Assembly (NCBI RefSeq): GCF_913062585.1
Contig: NZ_CAJXWX010000002.1
Location: 186,001-250,000, forward strand
Direction of reading: 5' to 3'
Length of the DNA stretch: 64,000 bases
Source: an uncultured Sphingomonas sp.
GTDB lineage: Bacteria > Pseudomonadota > Alphaproteobacteria > Sphingomonadales > Sphingomonadaceae
The notes below the pieces were generated by a model. It saw only the letters and a program-made list of their open reading frames with translations, was not told the DNA's origin and made no database searches. Numbering within the stretch: the stretch's first letter is position 1; each line of letters begins with the position of its first letter. Shown here one piece after another: positions 49,792 through 59,284 of this stretch. Made by a program: the position numbers and the translations under genes.

Positions 49792-50570
49792 TACTTGCCC
49801 CGGCTCTTGCGGTGTTCTTCCAGATCGAGGACGGCGGTGTCGCCCCCCTCGGGCAGCAGGCCCAGACGGCGCGCCACTTCCTGATAGGCCTCGACCTCGC
49901 CGCCGAGATCCCGGCGGAAGCGGTCCTTGTCCAGTTTCTCGTTGGTGGTCATGTCCCACAGGCGGCAGCCATCGGGGCTGATCTCGTCGGCCAGAATGAT
50001 ACGACCGAAGTCATTGTCCCAGATACGGCCGAATTCCAGCTTGAAGTCGACCAGGCGGATGCCGATCGCGGCGAACATGCCCGACAGGAAGTCGTTCACG
50101 CGGATCGCCAGATCGGCGATGTCGTGCATCTCTTCCTGGCTGGCCCAGCCGAAGCAAGCGATATGCTCGTCGGTGACCATCGGGTCGCCGAGCGCATCGT
50201 CCTTATAATAATATTCGATGATCGTGCGGGGCAGCTTCACGCCCTCTTCGATGCCCAGACGCTTGGACAGCGAGCCCGCCGCGACGTTGCGCACCACGAC
50301 CTCGATCGGAACGATCTCGACCTGGCGGATCAGCTGCTCGCGCATGTTCAGGCGGCGGATGAAGTGGGTCGGCACGCCGATATGGTCGAGCATGGTGAAG
50401 ACATGCTCGGAGATACGGTTGTTCAGCACGCCCTTGCCGTTGATCGTGCCCTTCTTCTGGGCATTGAACGCGGTGGCGTCGTCCTTGAAATACTGGATCA
50501 GCGTGCCGGGCTCGGGGCCCTCGTACAGGATCTTGGCCTTGCCTTCGTAGATTTGGCGGCGGCGAGCCAT
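49791..50570 (-). CDS. purC: SAICAR synthetase
   Basis: 259 residues. Joins CAIR to aspartate with ATP in purine synthesis. Begins [39 protein letters not shown] (landmark [10 protein letters not shown]), with VRNVAAGSL and the SPDGCRLWD signature near the C-terminus. Normal length, start ATG at 50570. First gene of the purC-purS-purQ unit. Confidence 0.97.
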   Translation of the reverse strand: MARRRQIYEGKAKILYEGPEPGTLIQYFKDDATAFNAQKKGTINGKGVLNNRISEHVFTMLDHIGVPTHFIRRLNMREQLIRQVEIVPIEVVVRNVAAGSLSKRLGIEEGVKLPRTIIEYYYKDDALGDPMVTDEHIACFGWASQEEMHDIADLAIRVNDFLSGMFAAIGIRLVDFKLEFGRIWDNDFGRIILADEISPDGCRLWDMTTNEKLDKDRFRRDLGGEVEAYQEVARRLGLLPEGGDTAVLDLEEHRKSRGK

Positions 50571-50848
50571 GCGGCGGTCCCCTGAAATGAGTACAGCCCC
50601 GGCGCCCCCATGCTGGAGCCCGAGGCGGGATGGCGCGGCCTATAATGGATGGGACGCGGCGGCGCAATGGAGCCGGGGCCGCAAACATGATTCCGTCGGG
50701 TCGTGGAGGGGTAAAGATTACGACGCCGTCATCATCGCGCCATGATGAACAGATTTTTGTGATGGGGTGAAAAGAATGTAAGGTGGGAAGTATAGGAAAC
50801 CAATCGACCAAGTTGCTGGTTCTGTCGATGCTTGCAAAGGAGGTAGTC

Positions 50849-51238
50849 ATGAACAAGCTGGTGATCGGTGTTGTTGGTGGGACCCTGATGTTGACGGCGG
50901 GTGCTGCCGTGGCGCGGCCGATGCACATGGCGCATCAACCGCAGATTTGGGAACAGGCACGTGTTCCGCTCGCCAATGGCATGGAGGCCATTGCGGTGGT
51001 GAAGAATGGCAACACGGAACGCACGGTCGCCTGCCGCGACACGGCGGATGTCCTCGCCACCTTCCGTCCCGAAATTGTCGCCTTCCAGCCCGTGCGCGGC
51101 CTGCATGGCAAGGTGAAGACCGACGAGGATGTCGCCGGGGTCGAGACCTTCACCCCCGTCGCCTTCCAGAACTGCACGGTGGCGGCCGGCGATCACTTCC
51201 AGCAGGATGTGACCCAGGCCCAGGCGAACCAGTCCTAA
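50849..51238 (+). CDS. Small secreted protein of unknown function
   Basis: 129 residues. The ATG at 50849 stands 6 bases after AAAGGAGG, an unusually strong ribosome-binding site for this window, so the protein may be abundant. Signal peptide KLVIGVVGGTLMLTAGAAVA, then a soluble domain with two cysteines (TVACRDTADV, FQNCTVAAGD) about 50 residues apart, possibly a disulphide. No family recognised. The 278 bases upstream show no other gene. Confidence 0.8.
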   Translation: MNKLVIGVVGGTLMLTAGAAVARPMHMAHQPQIWEQARVPLANGMEAIAVVKNGNTERTVACRDTADVLATFRPEIVAFQPVRGLHGKVKTDEDVAGVETFTPVAFQNCTVAAGDHFQQDVTQAQANQS

Positions 51239-51263
51239 GCCGACCGGCCTCGCCGAAAACGAA

Positions 51264-51292
51264 GCGGGCGCGACTCCCAACGCGCCCGCTTT
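51264..51292 (+). terminator. Terminator after the small secreted protein
   Basis: GCGGGCGCG (51264-51272) pairs with CGCGCCCGC (51281-51289), then TTT. Confidence 0.75.
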
Positions 51293-51310
51293 GTCGTTGG
51301 TTCTAGCTTT

Positions 51311-51443
51311 CCTCCCCTGCAAGGGGAGGGGGACCAGCGAAGCTGGTGGAGGGGTGTCGCCGGTCGCGAGACTGGTCGCGCCTTACGGCCCGGGACACCT
51401 CTCCGTCAGGGCTTTGCCCTGCCACCTCCCCTTGCAGGGGAGG
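51311..51443. repeat. Palindromic intergenic element
   Basis: Left hairpin 51311-51329 (CCTCCCCTGCAAGGGGAGG) and right hairpin 51425-51443 (CCTCCCCTTGCAGGGGAGG), with GGAGGGGTGTC near the left arm and GACACCTCTCC in the centre. Same family as the element at 13779-13892. Confidence 0.85.
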
Positions 51444-51531
51444 AATTGGGTGGGCGCTGAACCCACCGCCGTTCCCGATTTGATCCTGCCGATTGCCCCG
51501 ACCCCACGGGCTTGCTAATAGCCTGTCCTCC

Positions 51532-53784
51532 ATGGCGATCGATCTCCGCGATAATCCTCCCGTCGGCATTCTGGACGCACCCTTCGACAGCGCGCTGTCG
51601 GAGCGGTATCTGGTCTATGCGCTGTCGACGATCACGGCACGTTCGCTGCCCGATGTGCGCGACGGCCTGAAGCCCGTGCACCGGCGGCTGCTCTGGGCGA
51701 TGCGGCTGCTCAAGCTCGACCCGGCGGCGGGGTATAAGAAGTGCGCGCGCGTCGTCGGCGACGTCATCGGTAAATACCACCCGCATGGCGACCAGTCGGT
51801 CTATGACGCGATGGTCCGCCTGGCCCAGGATTTCGCGCTGCGTTACCCGCTGGTCGACGGGCAGGGGAATTTCGGCAATATCGACGGCGATAACGCCGCC
51901 GCCTATCGTTACACCGAGGCACGGCTGACCCAGGTCGCGATCGACCTGATGGACGGGCTGGACGAGGATGCCGTCGCCTATCGTCCGACCTATAATGGCG
52001 AGGAGCAGGAGCCCGAGCTGTTCCCCGGCCTGTTCCCCAATTTGCTGGCGAACGGCGCGAGCGGCATCGCGGTCGGCATGGCGACCAGCATCCCGCCGCA
52101 CAATGCCGCCGAATTGCTGGAAGCCGCGATCCTGCTGGTCGACCGGCCGGACGCGGATGACGATGCGATCCTGAGCATCGTCAAGGGGCCGGACTTCCCG
52201 ACCGGCGGCATGGTCGTCGATGCGCCCGCCATCCTGCGCGAAAGCTACACCACCGGGCGGGGCGGTTTCCGCGTTCGCGCCCGCTGGGAGATCGAGCGCG
52301 AGAAGGGCGGCGGCTGGCAGATCGTCATCAGCGAAATCCCGTACGGCGTCGCCAAGGGCAAGCTGATCGAACAGATCGCCACGCTGATCAACGACAAGAA
52401 GCTGCCGATCCTGGCGGACGTCCGCGATGAATCGGATGCGCAGGTCCGCATCGTGCTGGAGCCGCGCGCCCGCACCGTCGATCCGCAGGTGCTGATGGAT
52501 GGGCTGTTCCGCTTCTCCGACCTGGAGACGCGGATCAGCCTGAACCTCAACGTGCTCGACAAGGACCGTACCCCGCGCGTCATGAGCTTGCGCGAGGCGC
52601 TGGCGGCCTGGGTCGAGCATCAGTTCGTGGTGCTGCGCCGCCGCTCCGAGCATCGCCTGGGCAAGATCGCCGACAGGATCGAGCTGCTCGACGGTTATCT
52701 GGTCGCCTATCTCAACCTCGACCGGGTGATCGAGATCATCCGGACCGAGGACGAGCCCAAGGCGGTGATGATGGCGGAATTCGACCTGACCGACCGGCAG
52801 GCCGAGGCGATCCTCAACATGCGCCTGCGTTCGCTCCGCCGGCTGGAGGAGTTCGAGATTCGCGGCGAGCGCGACAAGCTCGACAAGGAGCGCGAGCAGC
52901 TGACGCTGTTGCTGGGTTCCGAACAGCGCCAGCGGACGCGGATGAAGAAGGATCTGGGCAAGATCCGCGACCGCTACGGCCTCGAAACCGCGCTGGGCGC
53001 GCGCCGCACGCTGATCGAGGAAGCCGCGCCGACCCGCGACATCCCCCTGGAGGCGATGATCGAGCGCGAGCCGATCACCGTCATCCTGTCGCAGCGCGGC
53101 TGGATCCGCGCGATGAAGGGGCATGTCGACCTCGCCTCGGCCGATACCGCCAAGTTCAAGGAAGGCGATGGCCCGGCCTTCGCCTTCCATGCGCAGACGA
53201 CCGACAAGCTGCTGCTGGCGGCGGCCAATGGGCGATTCTTCACGCTGGCGGCCGACAAGCTGCCCGGCGGGCGCGGTTTCGGCGAGCCGGTGCGTGCGAT
53301 GATCGACCTGGACGGCTCCATCGGCATCGTCGGCTTCCTGCCCGCGAGCCGCAGCCCCAAGCTGCTGGTCGCCGCCTCGGACGGGCGCGGCTTCATCGTG
53401 CCGACCGCCGACACCATCGCCGAGACTCGCAAGGGCAAGACCGTGCTGACCCCGCGTACGGGCGCGACGCTGAAGGTCGTGCGGCCGGTCGGGGCGGAGG
53501 ATGACTATGTCGCGGCGATCGGCGACAATCGCAAATTGCTGGTCTTCCCGCTGACCGAGTTCGTCGAGCTGTCGCGCGGCACCGGCGTGCAGCTCCAGCG
53601 CTACCGCGACGGCGGGCTGTCGGATGCGACCACCTTCGTCTTCAAGGACGGGCTGAGCTGGCCGATGGGCGGCGAGACCGGGCGGGTGCGGACCGAAACC
53701 GATCTGTCGGCCTGGCGGACCGCACGCGGGGCGGCGGGGCGGATGCCGCCGACCGGCTTCCCGCGCGACAACCGCTTCGGCTGA
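51532..53784 (+). CDS. parC: DNA topoisomerase IV subunit A
   Basis: Breaks and rejoins DNA to unlink daughter chromosomes; works with ParE. 750 residues, shorter than GyrA. Winged-helix core with [18 protein letters not shown], the fluoroquinolone region [18 protein letters not shown], and the catalytic tyrosine in [11 protein letters not shown]. The C-terminal beta-pinwheel follows. The position equivalent to E. coli Ser80 is Gln. ATG at 51532 fits the family N-terminus; an earlier in-frame ATG at 51493 adds unrelated residues. Confidence 0.95.
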   Translation: MAIDLRDNPPVGILDAPFDSALSERYLVYALSTITARSLPDVRDGLKPVHRRLLWAMRLLKLDPAAGYKKCARVVGDVIGKYHPHGDQSVYDAMVRLAQDFALRYPLVDGQGNFGNIDGDNAAAYRYTEARLTQVAIDLMDGLDEDAVAYRPTYNGEEQEPELFPGLFPNLLANGASGIAVGMATSIPPHNAAELLEAAILLVDRPDADDDAILSIVKGPDFPTGGMVVDAPAILRESYTTGRGGFRVRARWEIEREKGGGWQIVISEIPYGVAKGKLIEQIATLINDKKLPILADVRDESDAQVRIVLEPRARTVDPQVLMDGLFRFSDLETRISLNLNVLDKDRTPRVMSLREALAAWVEHQFVVLRRRSEHRLGKIADRIELLDGYLVAYLNLDRVIEIIRTEDEPKAVMMAEFDLTDRQAEAILNMRLRSLRRLEEFEIRGERDKLDKEREQLTLLLGSEQRQRTRMKKDLGKIRDRYGLETALGARRTLIEEAAPTRDIPLEAMIEREPITVILSQRGWIRAMKGHVDLASADTAKFKEGDGPAFAFHAQTTDKLLLAAANGRFFTLAADKLPGGRGFGEPVRAMIDLDGSIGIVGFLPASRSPKLLVAASDGRGFIVPTADTIAETRKGKTVLTPRTGATLKVVRPVGAEDDYVAAIGDNRKLLVFPLTEFVELSRGTGVQLQRYRDGGLSDATTFVFKDGLSWPMGGETGRVRTETDLSAWRTARGAAGRMPPTGFPRDNRFG

Positions 53785-53974
53785 GCCGGATAGCGCTGTC
53801 CTCCCTGTCGCACGATAGGGGAGGGGCGGGGATCGCCGTCATCGGACCTCGTCCGACATGGTAGAAATCCACCCATCGCAGCGGCTGGGGCGGCTGGTCT
53901 CACAACCGTTTACGGATCAGATTTTCCGAGGAATTTTAGGCGGTCTTAACGATCGACCGCTAGACCACCGAAAG

Positions 53975-55645
53975 ATGGCTTCGACCGCGTATCCGGCGCA
54001 ACGCTCTTCGACACGGCCTGTCGGGTCGGTGACGTCGCGCGCCATCGCCATCATGGCGATCCCGGCGGCCGAGATTGTGATCCTCCAGGGCAAGCTGGAA
54101 ATCACGGCGGCCAACGACGCGTTTCGACGCGCCTGCCTGAACGACAGCGGCAGCCGGGCGATGCTGCTGGCCGATCTGGCGGACCGGATCGAACCGTTCC
54201 TGGCGACCGATCGCAAGTCCATCGAGTTTTCGTTGCAGCTGGGCGACTCGATCGACGCGCGCTATTTCCAGGCGACCCTGACCCGATCGAGCGAGGACGG
54301 TGCGGAGACCTGCGTCCTGATGCTGGTCGACCAGACCGCCCAGCGCCATACCGAACGCAGCCTGCGCCGGGAGATGACGACCGACAGCCTGACCGGCCTG
54401 CCCAATCGCCAGGGGTTCGGCGACCTGATCGAGGCGGTGATGGCGACCGGGCAGCGCCATGCCGTGCTGGTCGTCGACATCCACCGTTTCGGCCGGTTGA
54501 ACGCCTGTATGGGTTCGCTGGTCGGGGACGAACTGCTGATCACGGTGGCGCGGCGGTTGAAGGGCGCGCTGCGGTCGCGCGACTCGATCGGGCGAACCGG
54601 CGGCAATGAATTCGGCATCCTGATGATGATCGACGGCGGCGAGGACGAGGCGCATCTGCTCGCCGAGCGGATCGACCGCGCCTTGCGCGAGCCGTTCCGG
54701 CTGACCGATTATGAGGTGAATGTCGAAGCGTCGGTGGGCATCGCCTTCAGCGAGGGGCCGAATGGCGAGGCCGAGGAAATGATCCGCCACGCCCAGTTTG
54801 CGGTCAAGCTGGCCAAGACGGCAGGCCATGCCGAGGTCTATCATCCCCAGGCCTTCATCATCGCGCGCACGCAATTCGCCATGGAGACGGCGCTGCGTCG
54901 CGCGATCGAGCAGGACGAACTGCATCTCGCCTATCAGCCGATCTGCGACCTGTCGTCGGGCAAGACGGTCGCCTTCGAGGCGCTGGCCCGCTGGCGCGAT
55001 CTCAGCGGGGTGGATCATTCCCCGGTCGATTTCATTCCCGTCGCCGAGGAATCCGGGCTGATCGTGCCGCTCGGCCGCTGGGCGGTGAACAAGGCGTTGA
55101 AGCGGCTGGCCGAATGGGACCGGGCCGCCGGTGGCGATTGCGGGGTGCGCCTGTCGGTCAACGTTTCGGCGATCCAGCTTCAGCGCGACGATATTCCGGC
55201 GATGATCGCGCAGGCGCTGGCCGGGACCGGCATGACGGGCGACCGCTTGACGCTGGAGCTGACCGAAAGCGCGATCGCGGGCGATGCCGAACGCGTGACC
55301 GCGATCATGCAGGCGATGAAGACGCTGGGCACGACCATCGCGATGGACGATTTCGGCACCGGCTATTCCAGCCTCGCCTATCTGCAGAAGCTGCCCATCG
55401 ACGTGTTGAAGATCGACCGCAGCTTCGTCTCGGGCATGTTGGCCGATCGCGACAAGATCGCGATCGTCCGCGCTATCCTGGGCCTGGCGCAAGCGCTGGG
55501 CATGAAGACCACCGCCGAGGGGATCGAGACGGTCGAACTGGGCCAGACGCTGGCCGCGCTCGGCTGCACCTATGGCCAGGGTTTCTATTATTCCCGTCCG
55601 CTCGAACCCGATGCCGCCTGGGCGAAGATCGCCGCTCAGGCCTGA
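53975..55645 (+). CDS. PAS-like / degenerate GGDEF / EAL protein
   Basis: Cyclic-di-GMP turnover protein of about 556 residues. N-terminal PAS-like region (ILQGKLEITAANDAF, VLMLVDQTAQRHTE), GGDEF domain with the motif altered to GGNEF (GRTGGNEFGIL), and an EAL domain with intact FEALARW, NVSAIQL, LELTES, DDFGTGYSSL and KIDRSF. A phosphodiesterase is therefore more likely than a cyclase. The start is uncertain: 53975 or 53858. Overlaps the convergent cca gene by 10 bases. Confidence 0.88.
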   Translation: MASTAYPAQRSSTRPVGSVTSRAIAIMAIPAAEIVILQGKLEITAANDAFRRACLNDSGSRAMLLADLADRIEPFLATDRKSIEFSLQLGDSIDARYFQATLTRSSEDGAETCVLMLVDQTAQRHTERSLRREMTTDSLTGLPNRQGFGDLIEAVMATGQRHAVLVVDIHRFGRLNACMGSLVGDELLITVARRLKGALRSRDSIGRTGGNEFGILMMIDGGEDEAHLLAERIDRALREPFRLTDYEVNVEASVGIAFSEGPNGEAEEMIRHAQFAVKLAKTAGHAEVYHPQAFIIARTQFAMETALRRAIEQDELHLAYQPICDLSSGKTVAFEALARWRDLSGVDHSPVDFIPVAEESGLIVPLGRWAVNKALKRLAEWDRAAGGDCGVRLSVNVSAIQLQRDDIPAMIAQALAGTGMTGDRLTLELTESAIAGDAERVTAIMQAMKTLGTTIAMDDFGTGYSSLAYLQKLPIDVLKIDRSFVSGMLADRDKIAIVRAILGLAQALGMKTTAEGIETVELGQTLAALGCTYGQGFYYSRPLEPDAAWAKIAAQA

Positions 55646-56796
55646 GCCACCGCCGCGTCGGCCAGTTCGCCGACCCGGCCCGCATCCGGAAAGCCCTCGG
55701 CGATCCACTGCGTCTCGACCTGTCGCAGCAGGCGCGCCACCTCGGGGCCCTTGCCGACCCCGCGCTCGACCAGCGCGCCGCCGGTCAGCGGCAGGGCAGG
55801 GGGCGTCCAGTCGCGAATGACGTCGATCGGCTCGCCCGCCAGCAACAGCCGGTCGATCGCGCCGCTCGTGCCGACGCGATAGGCAAGCGCACGCGGCCCC
55901 TCGTCCCCCGGACCCGCCGTCGCGGCGATCAGGCGCTTGCGATCCGTGTTGGACAGCTTCAGCCGCGCGCCGACCGGCTCGGCGGCCTCGGGCGGCAACA
56001 GCGCGGCGAGCCGCCGGATCGCATCGGGCGCGACGCCGACCGCCGTCTCGCGCTCGGCCAGCGCGGTCAGCCGTGCGACCCCGGCAGCGTCGATCTCTGG
56101 GATCACCGCGCGGAAAATGCCCTGTTCGACCATCAGCGCGACGACCGGCACCGCACGGGCCGCGACCAGCAGCTTGAGCAGTTCGGCGGCGATTCGTTCG
56201 CGCGACAAGGCCATCAGATCGTTGGCGCGCGCGGCACAGGCGGCCAGCCCCGCTTCGTCCACTGCATCGCCGAACCGGGCGTGGAAGCGGAAGAAGCGCA
56301 GGATGCGCAGGTGATCTTCCGCGATCCGCTGCAACGGATCGCCGATGAAGCGGACCCGGCCCGCCTTCAGATCGTCCAGCCCGCCGAAATAGTCGAACAG
56401 CGCGCCCGAAACGGGATCGGCATAGAGCGCGTTCATCGTGAAATCGCGCCGTGCCGCATCCTCGCGCCAGTCGTCGGTAAAGGCGACGACCGCGTGACGG
56501 CCGTCGGTCGACACGTCGCGGCGCAGCGTCGTCACCTCGACCGGCCCGTCGGGCAGGACGGCGGTGATCGTGCCGTGCGCGATACCGGTGGGGACGGGCT
56601 TGAACCCCGCCTCGCGCACCCGTCCGATCACCGTTTCGGGCGACAGGGGCGTGGCCAGGTCGATATCGGCGACCGCGATGCCGAGCAGCATGTCGCGCAC
56701 CGCGCCGCCGACGAATCGCGCCTCCAGCCGCTCGGCCAGCGCGATCAGCTGGGGTCGGTTCGCCCAGGGGGGCGTGCCGGGAATCACGCCGTCCAT
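55636..56796 (-). CDS. cca: CCA tRNA nucleotidyltransferase / poly(A) polymerase family
   Basis: 386 residues. Adds or repairs the 3'-CCA of tRNA. Nucleotidyltransferase motifs: FVGGAVRDMLLG, DIDLATPLSPE, RRDFTMNALYADP and the RNA-binding block GDPLQRIAEDHLRILRFFRFHARFG. Start at 56796 overlaps the Nudix gene by 13 bases. Although the window's tRNA encodes CCA, the enzyme is still needed for repair and for genes lacking it. Confidence 0.93.
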   Translation of the reverse strand: MDGVIPGTPPWANRPQLIALAERLEARFVGGAVRDMLLGIAVADIDLATPLSPETVIGRVREAGFKPVPTGIAHGTITAVLPDGPVEVTTLRRDVSTDGRHAVVAFTDDWREDAARRDFTMNALYADPVSGALFDYFGGLDDLKAGRVRFIGDPLQRIAEDHLRILRFFRFHARFGDAVDEAGLAACAARANDLMALSRERIAAELLKLLVAARAVPVVALMVEQGIFRAVIPEIDAAGVARLTALAERETAVGVAPDAIRRLAALLPPEAAEPVGARLKLSNTDRKRLIAATAGPGDEGPRALAYRVGTSGAIDRLLLAGEPIDVIRDWTPPALPLTGGALVERGVGKGPEVARLLRQVETQWIAEGFPDAGRVGELADAAVAQA

Positions 56797-57377
56797 TGCA
56801 GCCGCCGCGACAGGTTGACGATCATCGCCGCGGTCGCGCCCCAGATGCGCCGGTCGTTCCATAAAATCTCGTAGAAATGGCGGGTCGTTCCGCGCCACGG
56901 CGCGCTGACCCGGTGGTGATGGGCAGGATCGAGCAGGAAGGACAGCGGCACCTCGAACAGCGCGGCAACCTCCGCCTCGGCGGGTTTCAGGGCCAGGTCG
57001 GGAGGGATGACGCCCAGTACCGGCGTCACCTCGAATCCCGTGACGGTGCGATAGCGGTCGGCCAGGCCCACGACGTTCACGGACTGCGGTGGCAGGCCGA
57101 TCTCCTCCTCCGCCTCGCGCAATGCGGTCGCCACCAGATCGGCATCGCCCGGATCGGCTCGGCCGCCGGGAAAGGCGACCTGGCCCGCATGGTTGCGTAA
57201 CGTCTCGGTCCGCTGGGTCAGGACGACGCCCGGCTCGGCGCGGTCGGTCACGGGAATCAGCACGGCGGCAGAGGTGGGCGTGGCCGCGACCTCATGCGGC
57301 TCGACCCCGTCCCCGGTCAGAAGATCCTGGGTCGGGATACGCGCCATCGCCTGAGCCAGCCTTTCGGCCAGGGTCAT
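56784..57377 (-). CDS. Nudix hydrolase, CoA pyrophosphatase type
   Basis: 197 residues. Nudix box GGRADPGDADLVATALREAEEEIGL with the REAEEE metal site, preceded by LRNHAGQVAFPGG, the UPF0035/NudL signature of CoA diphosphatases. ATG 57377 overlaps the upstream DUF1285 stop (ATGA); the end overlaps cca. The three genes form one translationally coupled unit that is common in alphaproteobacteria. Confidence 0.92.
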   Translation of the reverse strand: MTLAERLAQAMARIPTQDLLTGDGVEPHEVAATPTSAAVLIPVTDRAEPGVVLTQRTETLRNHAGQVAFPGGRADPGDADLVATALREAEEEIGLPPQSVNVVGLADRYRTVTGFEVTPVLGVIPPDLALKPAEAEVAALFEVPLSFLLDPAHHHRVSAPWRGTTRHFYEILWNDRRIWGATAAMIVNLSRRLQWTA

Positions 57378-57946
57378 GCGGTGGCGACCGGGGTCAGGGG
57401 AAAGAAGGTGCCGTCGCTCCACACGCCCGGAACGTCGCCATCGCCCGCCATCGCCCGCTCGGCCAGTTCATAATAGACCGGGCGCGCGATCAGCGCCTCC
57501 AGCCCGTCGCGGACGTGAAGATAGGGGCGCGGCCCGTCCTCGCCCTCGAGGAAGCGCAGGCCATGGGCGGCACCGGCCGCGACCAGCTCGCCGGTGTTGA
57601 GCTGAAACACCAGGCGCCCGTTCCGCCCTTCGCCTTCGGCCTTCAGGGCGGTGGCGACGAAGGGGGCGTCCTCCACCGCGATGTCGAGCTTTTCGACCGG
57701 CGTCACCAGAACGTGGCGGCCGTCGGGCTCGCGGCGCAGGATCGTCGCGAACAGGCGGACCATGGCGGGACGCGTGATCGGGCTGCCCTGATGAAACCAG
57801 GTGCCGTCGCGCGCGATCCGCATCTCGCTGTCGCCGCAATGGGTAGGGTGCCATTGCGAGACGGGCGGCAGCTTCTGCGCCTCCATCGCCTGGACGATTT
57901 CGGCCAGGCTGAGCGCGGACAGGTCGGGGGGCGGTGCCATCGGCAT
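57374..57946 (-). CDS. DUF1285 protein
   Basis: 190 residues. Typical DUF1285 pattern: CGDSEMRIARDGTWFHQGSPITRPAMVRLFATILRRE, LVTPVEKLDIAVEDAPFVA and RPVYYELAERA. Function unknown; structures in the family show a small beta-barrel fold. Frequently located before a Nudix gene and cca, as here. ATG at 57946 or 57940. Confidence 0.9.
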   Translation of the reverse strand: MPMAPPPDLSALSLAEIVQAMEAQKLPPVSQWHPTHCGDSEMRIARDGTWFHQGSPITRPAMVRLFATILRREPDGRHVLVTPVEKLDIAVEDAPFVATALKAEGEGRNGRLVFQLNTGELVAAGAAHGLRFLEGEDGPRPYLHVRDGLEALIARPVYYELAERAMAGDGDVPGVWSDGTFFPLTPVATA

Positions 57947-57994
57947 GATCGCCCCGAGTTAGGGATGCGGGAGGGTCAGGTAAAGAGCGCGCGA

Positions 57995-58513
57995 TCAGCT
58001 CCGCGCCGGATCGGGCCCCAATATCCCGGGCATCGCGGGCACGTCGGGCCCGCGCGCCAGCAGGCGATGCCGCTCGACCGGGCCGGGCAGCCGCCAGTCG
58101 GCGGTGCGCTCGGCGGTGAAGCCGAAGAAGCGGCCATAATATTCCGGATCGCCGATCAGCATCATCGCGCGGTCCAGCCCCTGGGCGGCGGCGGCGTCCA
58201 GCATATGGCCGAGCAGGTCGCGGCCGATGCCACCCTGCTGATGCGCGGGCTCCACCGCGACCGGGCCGACCATCACCATCGAATGCCGGACGCCGTCATC
58301 GTCGGTCAGCGCGACCGGCCAGCACTGGATCGAGCCGATCAGCGTTTCGCCCTCCATCGCGGCGAAGCACAACGAATCGATCGGGCTGACGCTGCCCCGC
58401 ACCTTATAAGCGGTCCGTGCGTGGCGGCCCGGCGGGAAGGCGCGGTCCAGCAGCGCCTCGACCCTGTCGGGAGCGACCGCGTCGAGCGGGGCGAGAACGG
58501 TCGTGACGGTCAC
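57995..58513 (-). CDS. GNAT-family N-acetyltransferase
   Basis: 172 residues. Acetyl-CoA-binding core VGPVAVEPAHQQGGIGRDLLGHML with the Q/RxxGxG/A motif, followed by MMLIGDPEYYGRFFGF, which is characteristic of the YhbS-like group. Substrate unknown. Starts at GTG 58513 without a clear Shine-Dalgarno sequence, so the start is tentative. Minus strand, divergent from folB. Confidence 0.85.
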   Translation of the reverse strand: MTVTTVLAPLDAVAPDRVEALLDRAFPPGRHARTAYKVRGSVSPIDSLCFAAMEGETLIGSIQCWPVALTDDDGVRHSMVMVGPVAVEPAHQQGGIGRDLLGHMLDAAAAQGLDRAMMLIGDPEYYGRFFGFTAERTADWRLPGPVERHRLLARGPDVPAMPGILGPDPARS

Positions 58514-58622
58514 GGGGCAGGGGTCCGGTGGTGGGGGAGGGGACGCGCGCCCTTAGCGCGACCGGGCCGCGATGCAAGCCCCGACCCTTTCCTTGCGCGT
58601 GGGCTCTGCTAGAGGCGCTGGC

Positions 58623-58991
58623 ATGGAAGACCGTCTCCAGCTCGAAGTCCACGACCTCGAAGTCCAGGTGCTGACCGGCATCTATTCCGAGGAAACCCAT
58701 CTGCCGCAGCCGCTGCGCATCTCGCTGACGGTCGATCTCGACTGTCCGGCGCGCTACACGCCCGACAGCCCGCTGACCGAGTCGAAAAACTATCTCGACC
58801 TGAAACATGCGGCGACCCGGCTGCCCGAAGGCGTGCATTTCACCCTGATCGAGGGGGTGGCCGATCATATCTGCGACACGCTGTTCCTTCAGGATCAGCG
58901 GGTGCGCCGGGTGCAGGTGAAGATCGTGAAGCTGGCCATCGCCGAGGACGGCGAGGCGATCGGCATCACGCTGGTGCGTCACCGCCGCTGA
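58623..58991 (+). CDS. folB: Dihydroneopterin aldolase
   Basis: 122 residues. Splits dihydroneopterin to 6-hydroxymethyl-dihydropterin in folate synthesis. Features: LEVHDLEVQVLTGIYSEE, SKNYLDLKHA and the catalytic-region FTLIEGVADHICD with the conserved Glu. AGAGG lies upstream of ATG 58623. Overlaps the next gene by one base. Confidence 0.9.
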   Translation: MEDRLQLEVHDLEVQVLTGIYSEETHLPQPLRISLTVDLDCPARYTPDSPLTESKNYLDLKHAATRLPEGVHFTLIEGVADHICDTLFLQDQRVRRVQVKIVKLAIAEDGEAIGITLVRHRR

Positions 58992-59284
58992 TGCGGGTCG
59001 GCGCGCGGCGAATCAATCTGGCGCCGGATGCCGATATCGTCCGTGTCGTCGCGGATCATCCCGGCGTCGATCTGGTCCTGGTCGTCTGGCCGGGCCGTGA
59101 CCCGGTGGCGCAGGCCATGACCGAGGCGGCGATCGGTCCCCTTGCCGTCGCGGCGGCGCCAGCTGCGCGAATCAATGCGGTGATCCCGGCCGCGGGAGCC
59201 GGCGAGGACAGGGTGGCGGCGGCGGTCGCCTATCTCGCCGCCGCCCATGCCGTCACCGGTCAGTTGCTGGGCGTCGGCACCTGA
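58991..59284 (+). CDS. Short SDR-like remnant partner of folB
   Basis: 97 residues. The second half, ARINAVIPAAGAGEDRVAAAVAYLAAAHAVTGQ (landmarks INAVIPAAG and AVTGQLLGVG), matches the C-terminal part of short-chain dehydrogenases found beside folB, but the Rossmann TGxxxGIG and catalytic YxxxK are absent. It begins at an ATG that overlaps the folB stop. Either a shrunken, non-enzymatic protein or a decaying gene; the open frame and coupling argue that it is translated. Overlaps the convergent gene by 25 bases. Confidence 0.65.
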   Translation: MRVGARRINLAPDADIVRVVADHPGVDLVLVVWPGRDPVAQAMTEAAIGPLAVAAAPAARINAVIPAAGAGEDRVAAAVAYLAAAHAVTGQLLGVGT

